Assembly: GCF_021347895.1 (NCBI RefSeq)
Contig: NC_067123.1
Coordinates: forward strand, 38,923,571 to 38,987,570
DNA from: Acanthochromis polyacanthus
Lineage: Eukaryota; Chordata; Actinopteri; Pomacentridae
Direction: 5' to 3'
DNA length: 64,000 nt
Shown: positions 48,601 through 58,500 of the stretch, one piece after another
Position numbering within the stretch: the stretch's first letter is position 1
How the letters are laid out: every line of letters begins with the position of its first letter
Program-made: the position numbers and the translations under genes
The notes under the pieces: model-generated
Database searches by the model: none
Seen by the model: only the letters and a program-made list of their open reading frames with translations
Told to the model about the DNA's origin: nothing

Positions 48601-51600
48601 TGGTAGAGTGTCTATCAGAGGTTTTTACTGTTCACACCTCAGAGCACCAGTTCTTCTCTCTAACCAGTGAATGCAGATATTTGGCCACTTCAGGCGACCC
48701 GATCTACAAAGTGGTGGCCCTCAACGCCACGATGGACGACTGTGAAAGCATCAACGGGACCGCCGACTGTGAACCTGAGGTGTGTGTGGATAAATCTGTA
48801 ACCTGCATTTGTTCCTCAGGTGTAGGCAGTAGAAGAGAATGAATGTAAGATACGACTGTAAAGCTGAGTTGACAGCTGTCTGGTAGATGGAAATGAACAG
48901 GAACATATCAAGCCTCGTTCTTCCATCCTCTTGTTAGACCTTCAGCCCGTCAGATTACCCAGGATGCTCCTCAGTCAGCTGCATCTTCATCAAGTACAAC
49001 GAGGAGGGTCTCTTCCAGAAGAGCGCCATCTACCTGCAGATCTTCAACGCCGTGGCTTTTCTCTGGTGTGTCAACTTTGCCATCGCTCTGGGTCAGTGTA
49101 CGCTGGCCGGGGCCTTCGCCTCCTACTACTGGGCCTTCAACAAACCCGAAGACATCCCAACGTTCCCTGTGTGTGGCGGCTTCATGCGCTCACTGAGGTA
49201 TGTAAATGAGCTGCTGTTGGCCGGTTAAACTTCTGACCAAACCCCAGACGGCTAAATGGAGCCATTTCTGGATCACTGGAGTCATGAATACCACCGCGGT
49301 TTAACACAGGAACTGTAGGGTGATGCTTCACGAAGCTGTAGTCATTTAAAAGCTTTACCCAAAAAACTTCAACTATTTTATCCCACTGTGAGATAAATTC
49401 ATAACAGCTGACTGCAGTTCCCACGCTGTCTGATAGGGGGCGCTTTAGATTTAATGATATATAGCAGGAGAACTCAGCAGTAACTGAACACACCGTAGCT
49501 TTAACCCTCCTGTTGTCCTCATTTATAGCACCAAGAAATATTGTTTTCTTGTCTGAAAAAAGTTAAAAAGTTCAGCAAAAAAATTTCCTAAATTTCTTGC
49601 AAAAACCTTCAGGAAGAAAATTCCAATAATTCCATAAAAGTTTGATTAAAAAAAAAATCCTCCAAATGTGGCAAGAAAGTTCTTGTAAATATTTTCAAAA
49701 AATGAGTAAAAATCTTCCAAAAAATGAGTAAAAATATCTAAAGTGATTACATATATATCAGTAAAATTTCTAATGTTTTCTTTAAGAATAGTCACATAAA
49801 AATCCACCAAAATTCAGCGAAGTTTGCTGGATTTTGGTTGATTTTTTTTTTTTTTTTTACTTTTTTCTCTACATTTCTTTTTTTTCCACCCAAAAATGTT
49901 CAAAGATTTCTCAAAAATGTTGAAAATGTGGACATCAGAAGTTTCACTGTGATTTTTTTTTTTCTTCCCACATTTTCAGACTTTATAACGGGTCCGTTTT
50001 TAACGACACGTGGGTTAAAGCGTTATTTTACGGACCACACTGACGACGTTATTTTTCAATTTATTTCATGTTGCGTGTCTGTACAGAGATGATCTAATAA
50101 TTACTCACTGCGACCATTAAAGACATGAACACCAGGGGCAAATCAACGTGCTCTTTGATCGTGTACTCGTCTGTATCTGAAGTTCTCATCCATCTTTAAA
50201 TACATGATGTTTGTTCTTTCATTCCAGGTACCATGTGGGCTCCTTGGCGTTCGGTGCTCTGATCCTGACCCTGATCCAGATTATCAGGATTGTTCTGGAG
50301 TACATCGACCACAAAACCAGCGGTGAGGAAGATGGAGTTCATTTCTGCAGCGTCACTGTCAAAACAAAACCACTGATCACAAACAGTGGAGATAAACTGA
50401 CCCAGGATCAGTCATGAAAGCTTTATTTTTCAAATGAAAAGTTGGCCTGTTAGAGCTGCACTCTAAGATTTATTTTCCAAAAGTTGTTAGAGGAACCTAA
50501 ACGTGTGAAAGAAGTCACAGGTTCTCGTCTCCTCGTCTCCAGGAGCCCAGAATCCAGTCGCTCGTTTCATACTGACCTGCTTGAAGTGCTGCTTCTGGTG
50601 TCTGGAGAAGTTCATCAAGTTCCTTAACAGGAACGCCTACATCATGGTGAGCAGGTCTTCATCCTGTCCTTCCTAAATGTTCACTTTCACAGAGTAGAAA
50701 CACGCTTCCATTAAAGTCTACGGAGCATTACGGCTTTTATTCAACGCCTCCATCACTAGACTGCACCTGCTTTAATACAGTCTGTTGTATGTTTATTTTC
50801 TTAAATGAGTGCTTTTTTCTTCTTGCAGATCGCCATTTATGGGAAAAACTTCTGCGTTTCAGCCAAAAACGCCTTCATGCTTCTAATGAGGAACGTAATC
50901 AGGTCGGTGCTGTAGTTCCTCTGTAACGAGACACCCGTCCACTCCATGGACGTGTTTCCATGTTTGACAGGCTGAACAGCGTCGTGTTTTCCGTCTCCTC
51001 TCAGGGTCGTAGTGCTCGATAAAGTGACAGATCTGCTGCTGTTCTTCGGGAAGCTCCTGGTGGTCGGAGGAGTTGGTAAGAACGAAGAATTTTTCAACAT
51101 TTTTTGGCAGAAAAAAAATGTTAAAAACATGTTTCTTTAAGAACATTCACATAAAAATCAACCAAAATCCAGCGCTGGATTTTGGTTGATTTTTATGTGA
51201 ATGTTCTTAAAGAAAACATTAGTTTTACTGATATATATGTAATCACTTTAGATATTTTTAGGATTTTTTTGGAAGATTTTTACTCATTTTTTGAAAATAT
51301 TTACAAGAATTTTCTTGCCAAATTTGGGGGATTTTTCTCTGAATAAAACTTTTAAGCGAAACTTTTCAGGAATTATTGGAATTTTATGAATTTTTTGCAC
51401 ATTTTCAGATATTTGGGGGATTTTTTTGCTGAATTTTTGGATTTTTATCAGACAAGGAAACAATATTTTTTGGTGCCCGTAAATGAGGACAGACTTTTCT
51501 TTTTTTTAAAAAATCAAAGAATTATGTTTTTTTTTTTTTTTTTTTTTTTTAGATTTTTCATGCTTATTTGTATCTACAATCTTTAATCATACAAATAAAA

Positions 51601-53459
51601 TAAAAATCACCACATTAATAAGTGAGCAAACACAAAAAAGGAGCAACATCAGCTTTAATTTTTAGTCGTTTGTTTGGCGTCACAACCAGCAGAACATTTA
51701 GTCGCTGAAGTTAGTTTAGACTACGGCTAAAAGCAGCGTAAATGTTCTCTATTCTCTGCTGGACTGTTACTGTTTGGTGCTGAGCTGCTTCAATGTCAGA
51801 CTTATTCTGCTGAAAACAGAAACTCATCTTTTGTCACGGCTGTAAGACAAAATGTAAAGACCGCACTCACGCATTACAATAAAATAAATAAGAAGAAGTC
51901 TGTGGAGCTTTCTTATCCAATAACTGGTGAAGTGGACAGATGCAACAGATCTAACAGTAAAATCTGCTTTTCGTTTATGCTGAATGTGTTGTGAGACATT
52001 TTAGTTTCTCGTTTGGACGGTTTAGTTCACACTTTGGTGGGCAGCAGGTAAAAGTCATGCGAGAAAGAAATGTAGACGTGGAACTTATTCTTCTGTCCAA
52101 ATAAACTTAACTGACATGAATTCAGTTAATTGTGTCCATGCAGTGTTAGCAAGCCCTAATTCATCATCTTCTATCACTTGCAGAAGCAGCAGTGAGGAAG
52201 AACTGTTAGAATGTGTTTTTATTTCAGGGAAGCACAGTAACGGTTTCTATGAAAGCATCACAAACGTTCTTTCCTCCTCCAGGTGTTTTGTCCTTCTTCT
52301 TCTTCTCTGGACGAATCGTGCTGCCAGGCAACACTTTCCAGTCTTCAAGCCTCAACTACTACTGGATGCCCATCATTGTGAGTCACCATCTTTGTTTAAT
52401 AGTTGTGTGTGTGTGTGTTCCAGCCTTGTTGTTTGAACTTGTCGGTGTGTTTCTGTGTTGCAGACGGTGGCGTTTGGCAGCTACCTCATCGCTCACGGCT
52501 TCTTCAGCGTCTACAGCATGTGTGTCGACACGCTGTTCCTCTGCTTCTGTGAGTAAATCTGAAGTCAGCATTCACATTTTATGAATGAAATACGGCCTAG
52601 TTTACAGTAAAATCACCTCAGTTATCACACTTTGTTTTTTAACACGATAAATTTAAAGTAGAAGACTTAAAAATAACAGTTTGATCCATTAAGACCGAAA
52701 CACAGGAAAAAATGAGCAAATATTTAATCTGTGTGTGTGCATCTCCAAATATAGGGAAAAAAACCCCAGAAATTATATATAATATATAAACCCAAATATA
52801 GAAAAAATAAAAATAAATACATATATATATTTGGGTTTTTAATATTTTAATATATGAAATTTTTGAACATTTTTGGTTGGGAAAAAAAGAATGTTAAAAA
52901 ATGTTTCTTTAAGATTATTCTTATAAAAATCAACCAAAATCCAGCGAAATTTTGCTGAATTTTGATAGATTTTTCTGTGAATGTTCTTAAAGAAAACATT
53001 AGAAGTTTTACTGATATATATGTAATATTTTAGATATTTATAGGATTTTGTTTGGAAGATTTTTACTCATTGTTTGAAAATATTTACAAGAATTTTCTTG
53101 CCAAATTTGGGGTATTTTTTTTTTAAATAAAATTTTCCAGGAAATTTTTAAAGAAATTATTGGAATTTGTTTCCTGAAGGTTTTGCAAATTTTCAGAAAT
53201 TATGGAATTTTTTTTGCTGAATTTTTAAATATTTTTTTCAAACAAGGAAACTGTATTTTTATCTAAATATGGGCAGTAGCTTTTACAGGGCTAATTATTT
53301 TAATTAATTACTAATAATGTGTCACTCTGATGTTGGTCTCCAGTGGAGGACTTGGAGCGTAACGATGGATCCATGGAGAAGCCGTACTTTATGTCCAAAA
53401 GCCTCATGAAGATCCTCAACAAATCCAACAAAACGCCAAAGAAGCGTCGAGAAAACTGA
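32936..53459 (+). CDS. slc44a4: Choline transporter-like protein 4 (thiamine pyrophosphate transporter), complete, 22 coding exons
   Basis: A plasma-membrane carrier of the SLC44/CTL family. Mammalian SLC44A4 carries thiamine pyrophosphate in colon and has also been linked to choline uptake. The assembled frame gives 720 residues; human SLC44A4 is 710. It opens with MGKKRDEEN, then [16 protein letters not shown] and a first membrane helix at about 33-56. A large loop of about 180 residues with paired cysteines and N-glycosylation sequons (NST, NAS, NET, NGT) follows. Helix 2 ([18 protein letters not shown]) starts near 241, and further helices follow to the C-terminus. The family core includes [59 protein letters not shown] and [19 protein letters not shown]. 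The [11 protein letters not shown] and EYIDHK stretches match SLC44A4 better than SLC44A2. The C-terminus is basic (KTPKKRREN). It lies 1.5 kb downstream of ehmt2 on the same strand, as the human orthologues do. Confidence 0.96.
32979..35850 (+). other. slc44a4 intron 1, left part: no gene
   Basis: AT-rich. A SINE-tail-like 'aacttttatttatatagcacttt' occurs at about 33565. A decayed dispersed repeat lies near 34740-34830. Nothing else was recognised. Confidence 0.5.
35858..36826 (-). mobile_element. Tc1/mariner-like MITE (family T), copy 2, split by element K
   Basis: Reverse-oriented relative of 14367-15085. It has a CACTAGCATCCAAAAGTTTG end at 35945, next to inverted 'gagcaactgtagc' minisatellite units (35858-35940). 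Element K (36198-36769) interrupts it. The continuation 'ctcattgatgatcagaaaaccc...gttatgttagcacatgg' resumes at 36779. Confidence 0.75.
36198..36769 (+). mobile_element. Element K, copy 1: 9-bp target duplications and captured RecQ-like helicase fragment
   Basis: Terminal inverted repeats TAGCCTAGCCGCGCTAGAC / GTCTAGCGCGGCTAGGCTA bound 572 bp. An exact 9-bp duplication GCTGAAAGG flanks it (36189-36197 and 36770-36778). The matching empty site is at about 14595-14610 in element T copy 1. A 69-codon open frame (36408-36614, no in-frame ATG) encodes a helicase Q-motif-like stretch and Walker A ([14 protein letters not shown]). A 9-bp duplication suits Mutator-like elements, but the superfamily is not established. 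In slc44a4 intron 1. Confidence 0.92.
36827..39600 (+). other. slc44a4 intron 1, right part: no gene
   Basis: No convincing exon, RNA gene or transposon was seen. The open frames present are short, AT-rich and unsupported. Confidence 0.5.
39599..39631. repeat. (CA)n microsatellite
   Basis: About 15 uninterrupted CA units, 150 bp upstream of slc44a4 exon 2. Confidence 0.95.
39862..40500 (+). repeat. Family O repeat, copy 2, with expanded TTTTGTC-type minisatellite
   Basis: 'caggagtgtccaacatgagg' head as in copy 1. From about 40038 to 40442 come irregular units built on 'ttttgtc(a/g)ttttgtgtctca', before 'gatcataaagtaaaatact' recurs. The unit array is about 400 bp, against one or two units in copy 1. 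Confidence 0.8.
41105..41290 (+). repeat. Decayed teleost dispersed repeat
   Basis: 'ttttgggaaatacgttcagccattttcttgcagaaagctagacgagg', then 'ggtggttagcttagcttagcataaaacctgg', a word set repeated widely in fish genomes. Ends are indistinct. In slc44a4 intron 3. Confidence 0.55.
42099..42177. repeat. Palindromic ~80-bp element, copy 1
   Basis: CACCCCCTGTCAAAGGTTTTAGGACA at the left pairs with TGTCCTACAACTTTTGACAGGGGGTGTA at the right around a short AT-rich loop. It looks like a minimal Tc1/mariner MITE. An inverted copy lies at 42564-42646. Confidence 0.85.
42178..42563. repeat. Segment between two inverted palindromes, itself repeat-like
   Basis: Starts 'accaaatttggtacacatatgcagcacatcagg' and includes 'cctcctagggggaaactcc'. 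The wording resembles fish dispersed repeats, but no second copy is in the window and no frame is open. Confidence 0.5.
42564..42646. repeat. Palindromic ~80-bp element, copy 2, inverted relative to copy 1
   Basis: TACACCCCCTGTCAAAAGTTGTAGGACA at the left and GTCCTAAAGCTTTTGACAGGGGGTGTA at the right. The loop 'ggttctactttatttgaatgag' is the reverse complement of the copy 1 loop. Confidence 0.85.
43486..43560 (-). repeat. (GATA)n and LINE tail
   Basis: 'tagatagatagatagatgctgtattaatctcgaggggaattcaaag' follows three bases after the donor of slc44a4 exon 7 (43483). It is the same LINE 3' end type as at 7250 and 25049. Confidence 0.7.
44538..45535 (+). mobile_element. piggyBac-like MITE (family A), split by element K
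   Basis: TTAA + CCCTCCTGTTGTCCTCATTT at the left; the right end fades after 'ttcagactttaaagg'. Element K copy 2 (44913-45477) is inserted at GACATCAGA. In slc44a4 intron 9. Confidence 0.85.
44913..45477 (+). mobile_element. Element K, copy 2: exact 9-bp target duplications and the same helicase fragment
   Basis: TAGCCTAGCCGCGCTAGAC at the left; the right end is eroded (GGGTCTAACGAGGCTGGGCTA). GACATCAGA is duplicated at 44904-44912 and 45478-45486. The undisturbed target 'gtggacatcagaagtttcac' is present in several family A copies. The helicase open frame (45125-45331) is intact and differs from copy 1 at only a few residues. Total 565 bp. Confidence 0.92.
46399..46870 (-). mobile_element. 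piggyBac-like MITE (family A), well preserved
   Basis: TTAA (46399) + CCCTCGTGTCG at the left and CAACAGGAGGG + TTAA (46867-46870) at the right. Central palindrome 'aaatccagtgaaattcactggatttt' near 46600. In slc44a4 intron 11. Confidence 0.92.
47678..48215 (-). repeat. Family M repeat, minus-strand copy
   Basis: Reverse complement of the 30.4-kb copy, from 'agcagtactcctccaaggacgc' to 'gttgctaacagacaaacca'. It includes the uninterrupted site corresponding to the SINE insertion at 30705. In slc44a4 intron 12. Confidence 0.72.
48566..48591. repeat. (GT)n microsatellite
   Basis: About 12 GT units just after slc44a4 exon 13, in a 132-bp intron. Confidence 0.9.
49501..50018 (+). mobile_element. 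piggyBac-like MITE (family A)
   Basis: TTAA + CCCTCCTGTTGTCCTCATTT at the left, AACGACACGTGGG + TTAA (50015-50018) at the right. In slc44a4 intron 15. Confidence 0.9.
51085..51493 (-). mobile_element. piggyBac-like MITE (family A), truncated at both ends
   Basis: From 'gaatttttcaacattttttggcag' through the central palindrome ('aaatccagcgctggatttt') to 'ggtgcccgtaaatgaggacag'. No TTAA remains. It starts ten bases after slc44a4 exon 19. Confidence 0.85.
51494..52282 (+). other. slc44a4 intron 19 remainder: no gene
   Basis: A poly-T run at about 51527-51550, then ordinary intron. Confidence 0.5.
52853..53260 (-). mobile_element. piggyBac-like MITE (family A), truncated
   Basis: 'gaaatttttgaacatttttggttgg' to 'caaacaaggaaactgtattttt', without the outermost ends. 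In slc44a4 intron 21. Confidence 0.85.
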
Positions 53460-54075
53460 CGTCGTTTTTCCTCCTTCAGAGTTCATAAAACCTCAGCAGC
53501 AGCGTCCCACATGTTCAGGTTGTTTTCACCTTTTAACTTCACTCCGTTTTCCTTCCAGATACGTTTACCAGAACTGAACTGCTGATTTTGCACGTTTTAA
53601 TGATTGTGTGTTTCTTCTACATGTTTGTCTGTAGTATTAATACCTGTGCATAGAAATGGACTGAGTGTGGGACTGAAAGGAATGGGATTCTTTATCCTAC
53701 TTGACACATTTCTTCATTTGTTGAAAGAGTTTTGTAGCATTTTGTTCCTTGTTTTAAACGACACTTCTGAATGTTTCTGCTGTTAACATTTTAGACGTTT
53801 TATTGCGTCGGTTCTTCCACATTAATGCCAGTAAGTTTCAGGTTTTGTAGAGAAAATGTGATTTCTTAGACGGAACAAAAGTGTTTGTAACAAAAACTGT
53901 TGTTAAACACATATTATATAAACATATATTTTTAGATATTGTTTGTAAAAAGGTTGTTCTGTAAAAGCAAATATTTTTATGGCAAAATTGTTGATTGTAT
54001 TGAAAATTGTAAAATAAATTATGAGCTGTAAATATAAATGTGACATCAGTCAATAAATATGTTCGTCGTCTGATC
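53460..54075 (+). other. slc44a4: slc44a4 3' UTR
   Basis: AT-rich trailer with AATAAA hexamers at 54013-54018 and 54052-54057, so the transcript probably ends near 54035 or 54075. No coding potential or repeat was recognised in it. Confidence 0.65.
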
Positions 54076-55117
54076 ATTCCATTGAACACGTGAACAAATG
54101 TTTTAATCATTTTCTGATCTTTAACCGGCTGAAGGTCAGAACTCAGCAGAGACAGAAAGTCACCGTGGTTCTGGACGCCTTTATTCTTTACAACAAAAAG
54201 TTAATTTGTGTCTACACGGCTGTAAAATCCTTTTCAGTGCAGCTGGATGTTAGATTGTGAAATCTGCTCACTTCCAGTCGTGTGTCGGATCACGTGATCA
54301 CATGTTCAGCTTACTGAACATGTGTGAAGCCGTGACATCGCAGCACGTTAACATGTTAATGACTGAACATGTGAACGTTTGGTTTCATCGGTAACTGACT
54401 CGTGATCAGTGCCGTACTCTAACACTCGTTATTCCTCCATGAGGAACTTAAATTGCTTTTTAATTGAACTCGTGCGTTTTTTTTATTATCATTGATGTAA
54501 ATTATGTTCTTGATATTTTGGTCCAACAGTCCAAAACCCAAACAGGTTCAGTTTTTTTGTATGAATTGGTGAAAAAAATCAAATTCTGACAGCTCTTGTG
54601 ATTTTATTTGTGATTTATTTCTTCTAAAGTCTCTCTTCAGTTCGATATTCACTGTGTGATGGATTTAACGTGTGTTGGAGCATTAAAACACTGCACAAAT
54701 GTTCATTCCCAACATTTAAATTAATCTAAATACAGGATCAACAAGAAAAGCACTCCTCTAAGGCTGCTCAGTTGACGTATCATTTCCGGTGGATGAAATC
54801 GTTAATAAAACAATGACCTTGTGCTGAGTACAGGCATGTGTTATGCATGTGCATGTTATATATGAATACCAAACTGCATGTAAATTATACTATGAAGGTC
54901 TGTTGATCAGTTCATCACTTTTGGCAAGCCTTTGTTTTGCTAGTGTTAATATAACAGTTCCCTCCATGCTTTTATTTTGAAGGTGTATTTTTAATGTTAT
55001 AGGCTTTCCAATGACGTACATATAAAGCTCTATATATGTCATTAAGGCTTTCATTTTATAACCATTCCAGCGGCACAGGAAGTGTTTATTTAAGAAGAGA
55101 TTTCTTGACATGACGAA
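54076..55117. other. Intergenic spacer between slc44a4 and the zinc-finger gene
   Basis: Apart from the family M fragment, nothing was recognised. AT-rich with no supported exon. Confidence 0.5.
54738..54850 (-). repeat. Family M fragment
   Basis: 'gaaaagcactcctctaaggctgctcag' and 'cttgtgctgagtacaggcatgtgtt' match the distal part of the 47.7-kb copy. Confidence 0.55.
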
Positions 55118-55326
55118 GACGCTGCTAAAAGATACTAAAAGAACAATCTAGTATTTCACTTTATGATCAAAACAACTTGTCATGGTCTCGAAATGATTTT
55201 AAATTTATAGTTTTACTAATTTACAATCTGCAGTTAATGTCTTCTCTGTCATTTTTACACTTTGAGGACCGGATTGGACCCTCTGGAGGACCGCTTTTGG
55301 CCCACGGGCTGCATGTTTGACACCAC
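55118..55326 (-). repeat. Family O repeat, copy 3, minus strand
   Basis: Reverse complement of the 17.3-kb copy: 'ttatgatcaaaacaacttgtcatgg' to 'cccacgggctgcatgtttgacacc'. Confidence 0.75.
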
Positions 55327-55379
55327 TGTGGGTAGCTCATTCCTCATGTTCTAGTTAATGTTTTATTTTGAAAGGATTT

Positions 55380-55504
55380 CCCACAAGCGGCAGTGGCGCT
55401 GATCAGACGGGTCACAGTTGTCGCCGTTAGCAGACGAACCGGGGGCTGGGTCCGGAAAACGGAACAAACCTACCAAAGTCCGGTTCTGTGTGCAGAGACC
55501 CGAG
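55380..55504 (+). promoter_or_regulatory. Putative promoter/5' UTR of the zinc-finger gene
   Basis: Sequence becomes GC- and CpG-rich here after a long AT-rich tract, and the richness continues through the first exon into 55750. The first in-frame ATG is at 55505. This is a composition-based call only. Confidence 0.45.
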
Positions 55505-58500
55505 ATGGACCGACACCCGGAACCGCTGGCTGTGGACATTAAGCTCGAAACGGAGCAGCAGAGTGCCGGTGAGTCCTGCGGGGTGCTGCCTTGCTGCTGC
55601 TGCCGTTAGCCGGTTCTACTCCGCCGGTCGGAGCGGGTCATCGGTGATCTAACAGCTGACCGTCAGTGTTCGGTCATAGACACCCGGTTCGTGTGACGCT
55701 GTGAGCTGACCCGGTTCGCGTCTGCTGACCCTGACGCTGCTTGCAGCTTGATCATTAGCTTAGCATGTTAGCACGCTACCTTTGTACTGTTTCCTGTTGT
55801 CGTAAAGCAATCTGACCTTTGACCCTGGCGCGTCACCATGGCAACTCGGTCTTGCCGGGTCGCCATACTAACAGGTGGAACTGTGGATTCATTTAATTGA
55901 CCGATTAGTTTGGTTGGAAGAAACAGAAGCAACAGGAACTTTCTACTTATTTTAAATAATATGTTAAAACAATAATAATAAAAATTACAACAATAATGAT
56001 AATCACAAGCTCCATCACAATTTCTGTTAATAATAATAATAACTGTTATTTCGGTTAATGCTTTTTATGATTATATTTGTAATAATTATGATATGTTATA
56101 TTAAATATATTAAGTACAATATATTTCAGTTTGGGTAAACAATAATAATAATAATAATGGCAATACCAATACTTAATTACTATGTTATGTGACAAGCGTT
56201 GGTTTGTCTGTCTTTCCGTCTGTCTGTTAGCAACATTACTTGAAAATGAACCAACAGATTTGGATGACATTTTCAGGGAAGGTCAGACACAAGGACCAAG
56301 TGATGATTAGATTTTGGCAGTGATGCGGCTTATAGTCTAGATCTACGGGTTTGTTGTATTGCGTGATGTCAGGATAATTCTTCAGTGGAGTCCTGACTTC
56401 TCCAAAATAATACACAGAGTTGTCTCTCGAGTCAAAGTAAAGTTTTACTAGCTGCTTAATCATGACAATGTGCTGAATACATTGGGTTATATGAGTTCAA
56501 AGTCTCACAGGTTTACAATAGTTTGAAGTCATAAAGGGCATTTAGTCATAGCATTATTATAATTTATTGCATGTGACATGACATGGGAATGGACAGCCTT
56601 GGAGGAGTACTGCTCTCTCTGAGTGCTTTTGTTGTTGTTTTAGCTTTGGTTATTGTGGAGATTTAAGGGGTCCATCAGGTGATCTTTTCACTTATGGCCT
56701 GTTTTGTTGGGTTCTAGTGCTTCTCTATAAATTCTTGGAATTTCTCAAAGATGTTTTAGAGTCCTTGTAATGATTGCTGAGGTTCTGTGGGCTTTTTAGA
56801 CGGTTCTAATTTTACTGTAGGAGGGTTTTGGTGTCAGTGTCATCCTTCAAGAGAATCTTCAGTGTGCTTAGAGTGTTTTAATGATTCTATCATTTGATGA
56901 GCAGGTCTGAGGATTCTTGTGGTGGTTCTTCTTTCCTTTCAGAGCTTGTAGTGTTCAGTGCAAACGTTCCAGGGGCACTCTAGAATTTCTATGTGTACAT
57001 TGAACGGTTTTAGTTTTGTCTTTTTGGTCTTACTTAAGGAACTGTTTTAGTTGATCTTAGTGGTCATTAAGGATGTCTTATTTGTCATTTCGGTTGGCTT
57101 TGTAGTTCTTAAAGATACTTAAGGGTCCTTTAGATGTTGATTGTGATAATTCATTTTCTAAGGGTCCCTTTGGTGGTTCTAGCTTTAATGAAGAAGGTTC
57201 TAGCTCGCAGTGAAGCTGTTTCAAGTCTCGGACTTGGTTTTTTTTTTTTCCTATGTGTTCTCTGCAGACTTTCAGCAAAGCGAAGACAAATGTGTCCTTA
57301 AAAAGGAGAACTGCAGCGTGGACCAGGAGGACTCAAAGCCCCCCTACATTAAACAGGAGCAGGAGGAACTGTGGGGCAGTGAGGAGGCAGATATCACCAA
57401 CTCCACCTTCAGACCTGCTCCTGTGAAGACTGAAGATGATGAAGTCTCAGGTAGGAACAACACAGAGAAATAAAAACCAATAATCAAATAAACCAGTATG
57501 TTGATATGAGTTGCCTTAGGTCTGCTACCATTTGTTCAGTGTTTAGCTAAAGAGTTTCAATGATTCTTTAACTGGTTCTAGTTGAGCCTTTAGGTGATGT
57601 TTGAGAGTTTTAGTTCTTTAAACATGTTGTAGTCGTCCCACAGATGGTTATGTCAGAATAAATTGTCTCAGAGCAGCAGATCTGGAATAAAACATTTCAG
57701 AAAACCGCCTGCAAAATATTAAAGACAGTTCTTTCAAATAAAAGAAAGCAAGTGTACAGACATGAGACCTAGACTGATGTGATTCACTTCCCCGGTCTAA
57801 CTGAGAACTCTGGCAGTTCTGACCATCAAATTAGGGATTTAACAGTCTATAATATAGGACAAACATATTCTTTTCTGACTCCTGTTTCTGTGTCCTGAAG
57901 ATGTTCACCACCTGCAAATTAAGAGGATCTGGAGCCTGAACCAGATGAACCAGGAAGACCCAGAGCCCCGACACATCAAACAGGAGCAGGAGGAACTGTG
58001 GAGCAGTAAGTCAGAGCCAGTCTGGAACTCTCCAGGGAGACGTTTAGAACCAGACTCTAAGCCTTCTGAGCTTCCAGGGTGTAATGTGGAGGATTCTAAT
58101 GGTGATAGCCAGGACCGCAGTGAACGTCAGTCCATTTTAAAGTCCCTGAAAATCGTCAAAGTGCCATTGAGAAAAATGAGATGTAGTATCAGCAAGAAAA
58201 CGTACAGCTGCAAAGAGTGCGGGAAGATGTTTGGCCGCAGTCCACACCTGAAGATGCACATGAGGACTCACACTGGAGAGAGACCGTTCAGCTGCTCCAT
58301 CTGCGGGAAAAGCTTTGCTCAGAAGGTGAACCTGACGTATCACATGTCCGTCCACACCGGCGAGAAACCCTTTAGGTGCCGCTTCTGCAAGAAGAAATTC
58401 ACCTGGTACAGTCAGCTCAAGAATCATCAGTGTGATTATGACTTTTCAGAGCTTCCTCAACCCGAATCTGAGGAGGACAACAATACAGAGAAAGTCTTCA

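Larger units (their letters stand above)
32936..53459 (+). other. slc44a4: Exon map of slc44a4
   Basis: Coding exons: 32936-32978, 39779-39827, 40923-40996, 42774-42852, 42958-43057, 43150-43275, 43423-43483, 43843-43963, 44385-44468, 45794-45906, 46186-46302, 47218-47317, 48452-48544, 48677-48779, 48938-49197, 50228-50322, 50543-50646, 50829-50902, 51005-51075, 52283-52377, 52464-52548, 53344-53459. Lengths sum to 2163 bases with all phases compatible. The stop is TGA at 53457-53459. The donor of exon 13 (TT|GTATCC) is the weakest site; the acceptor at 48676 was chosen because it restores LYLATSG, a conserved family stretch. Intron 1 is by far the longest (6.8 kb). Confidence 0.92.

Noticed and set aside
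55418..55504. Upstream start for the zinc-finger protein
   Set aside because: The in-frame extension begins at TTG, not ATG; the ATG at 55505 is the first in frame.
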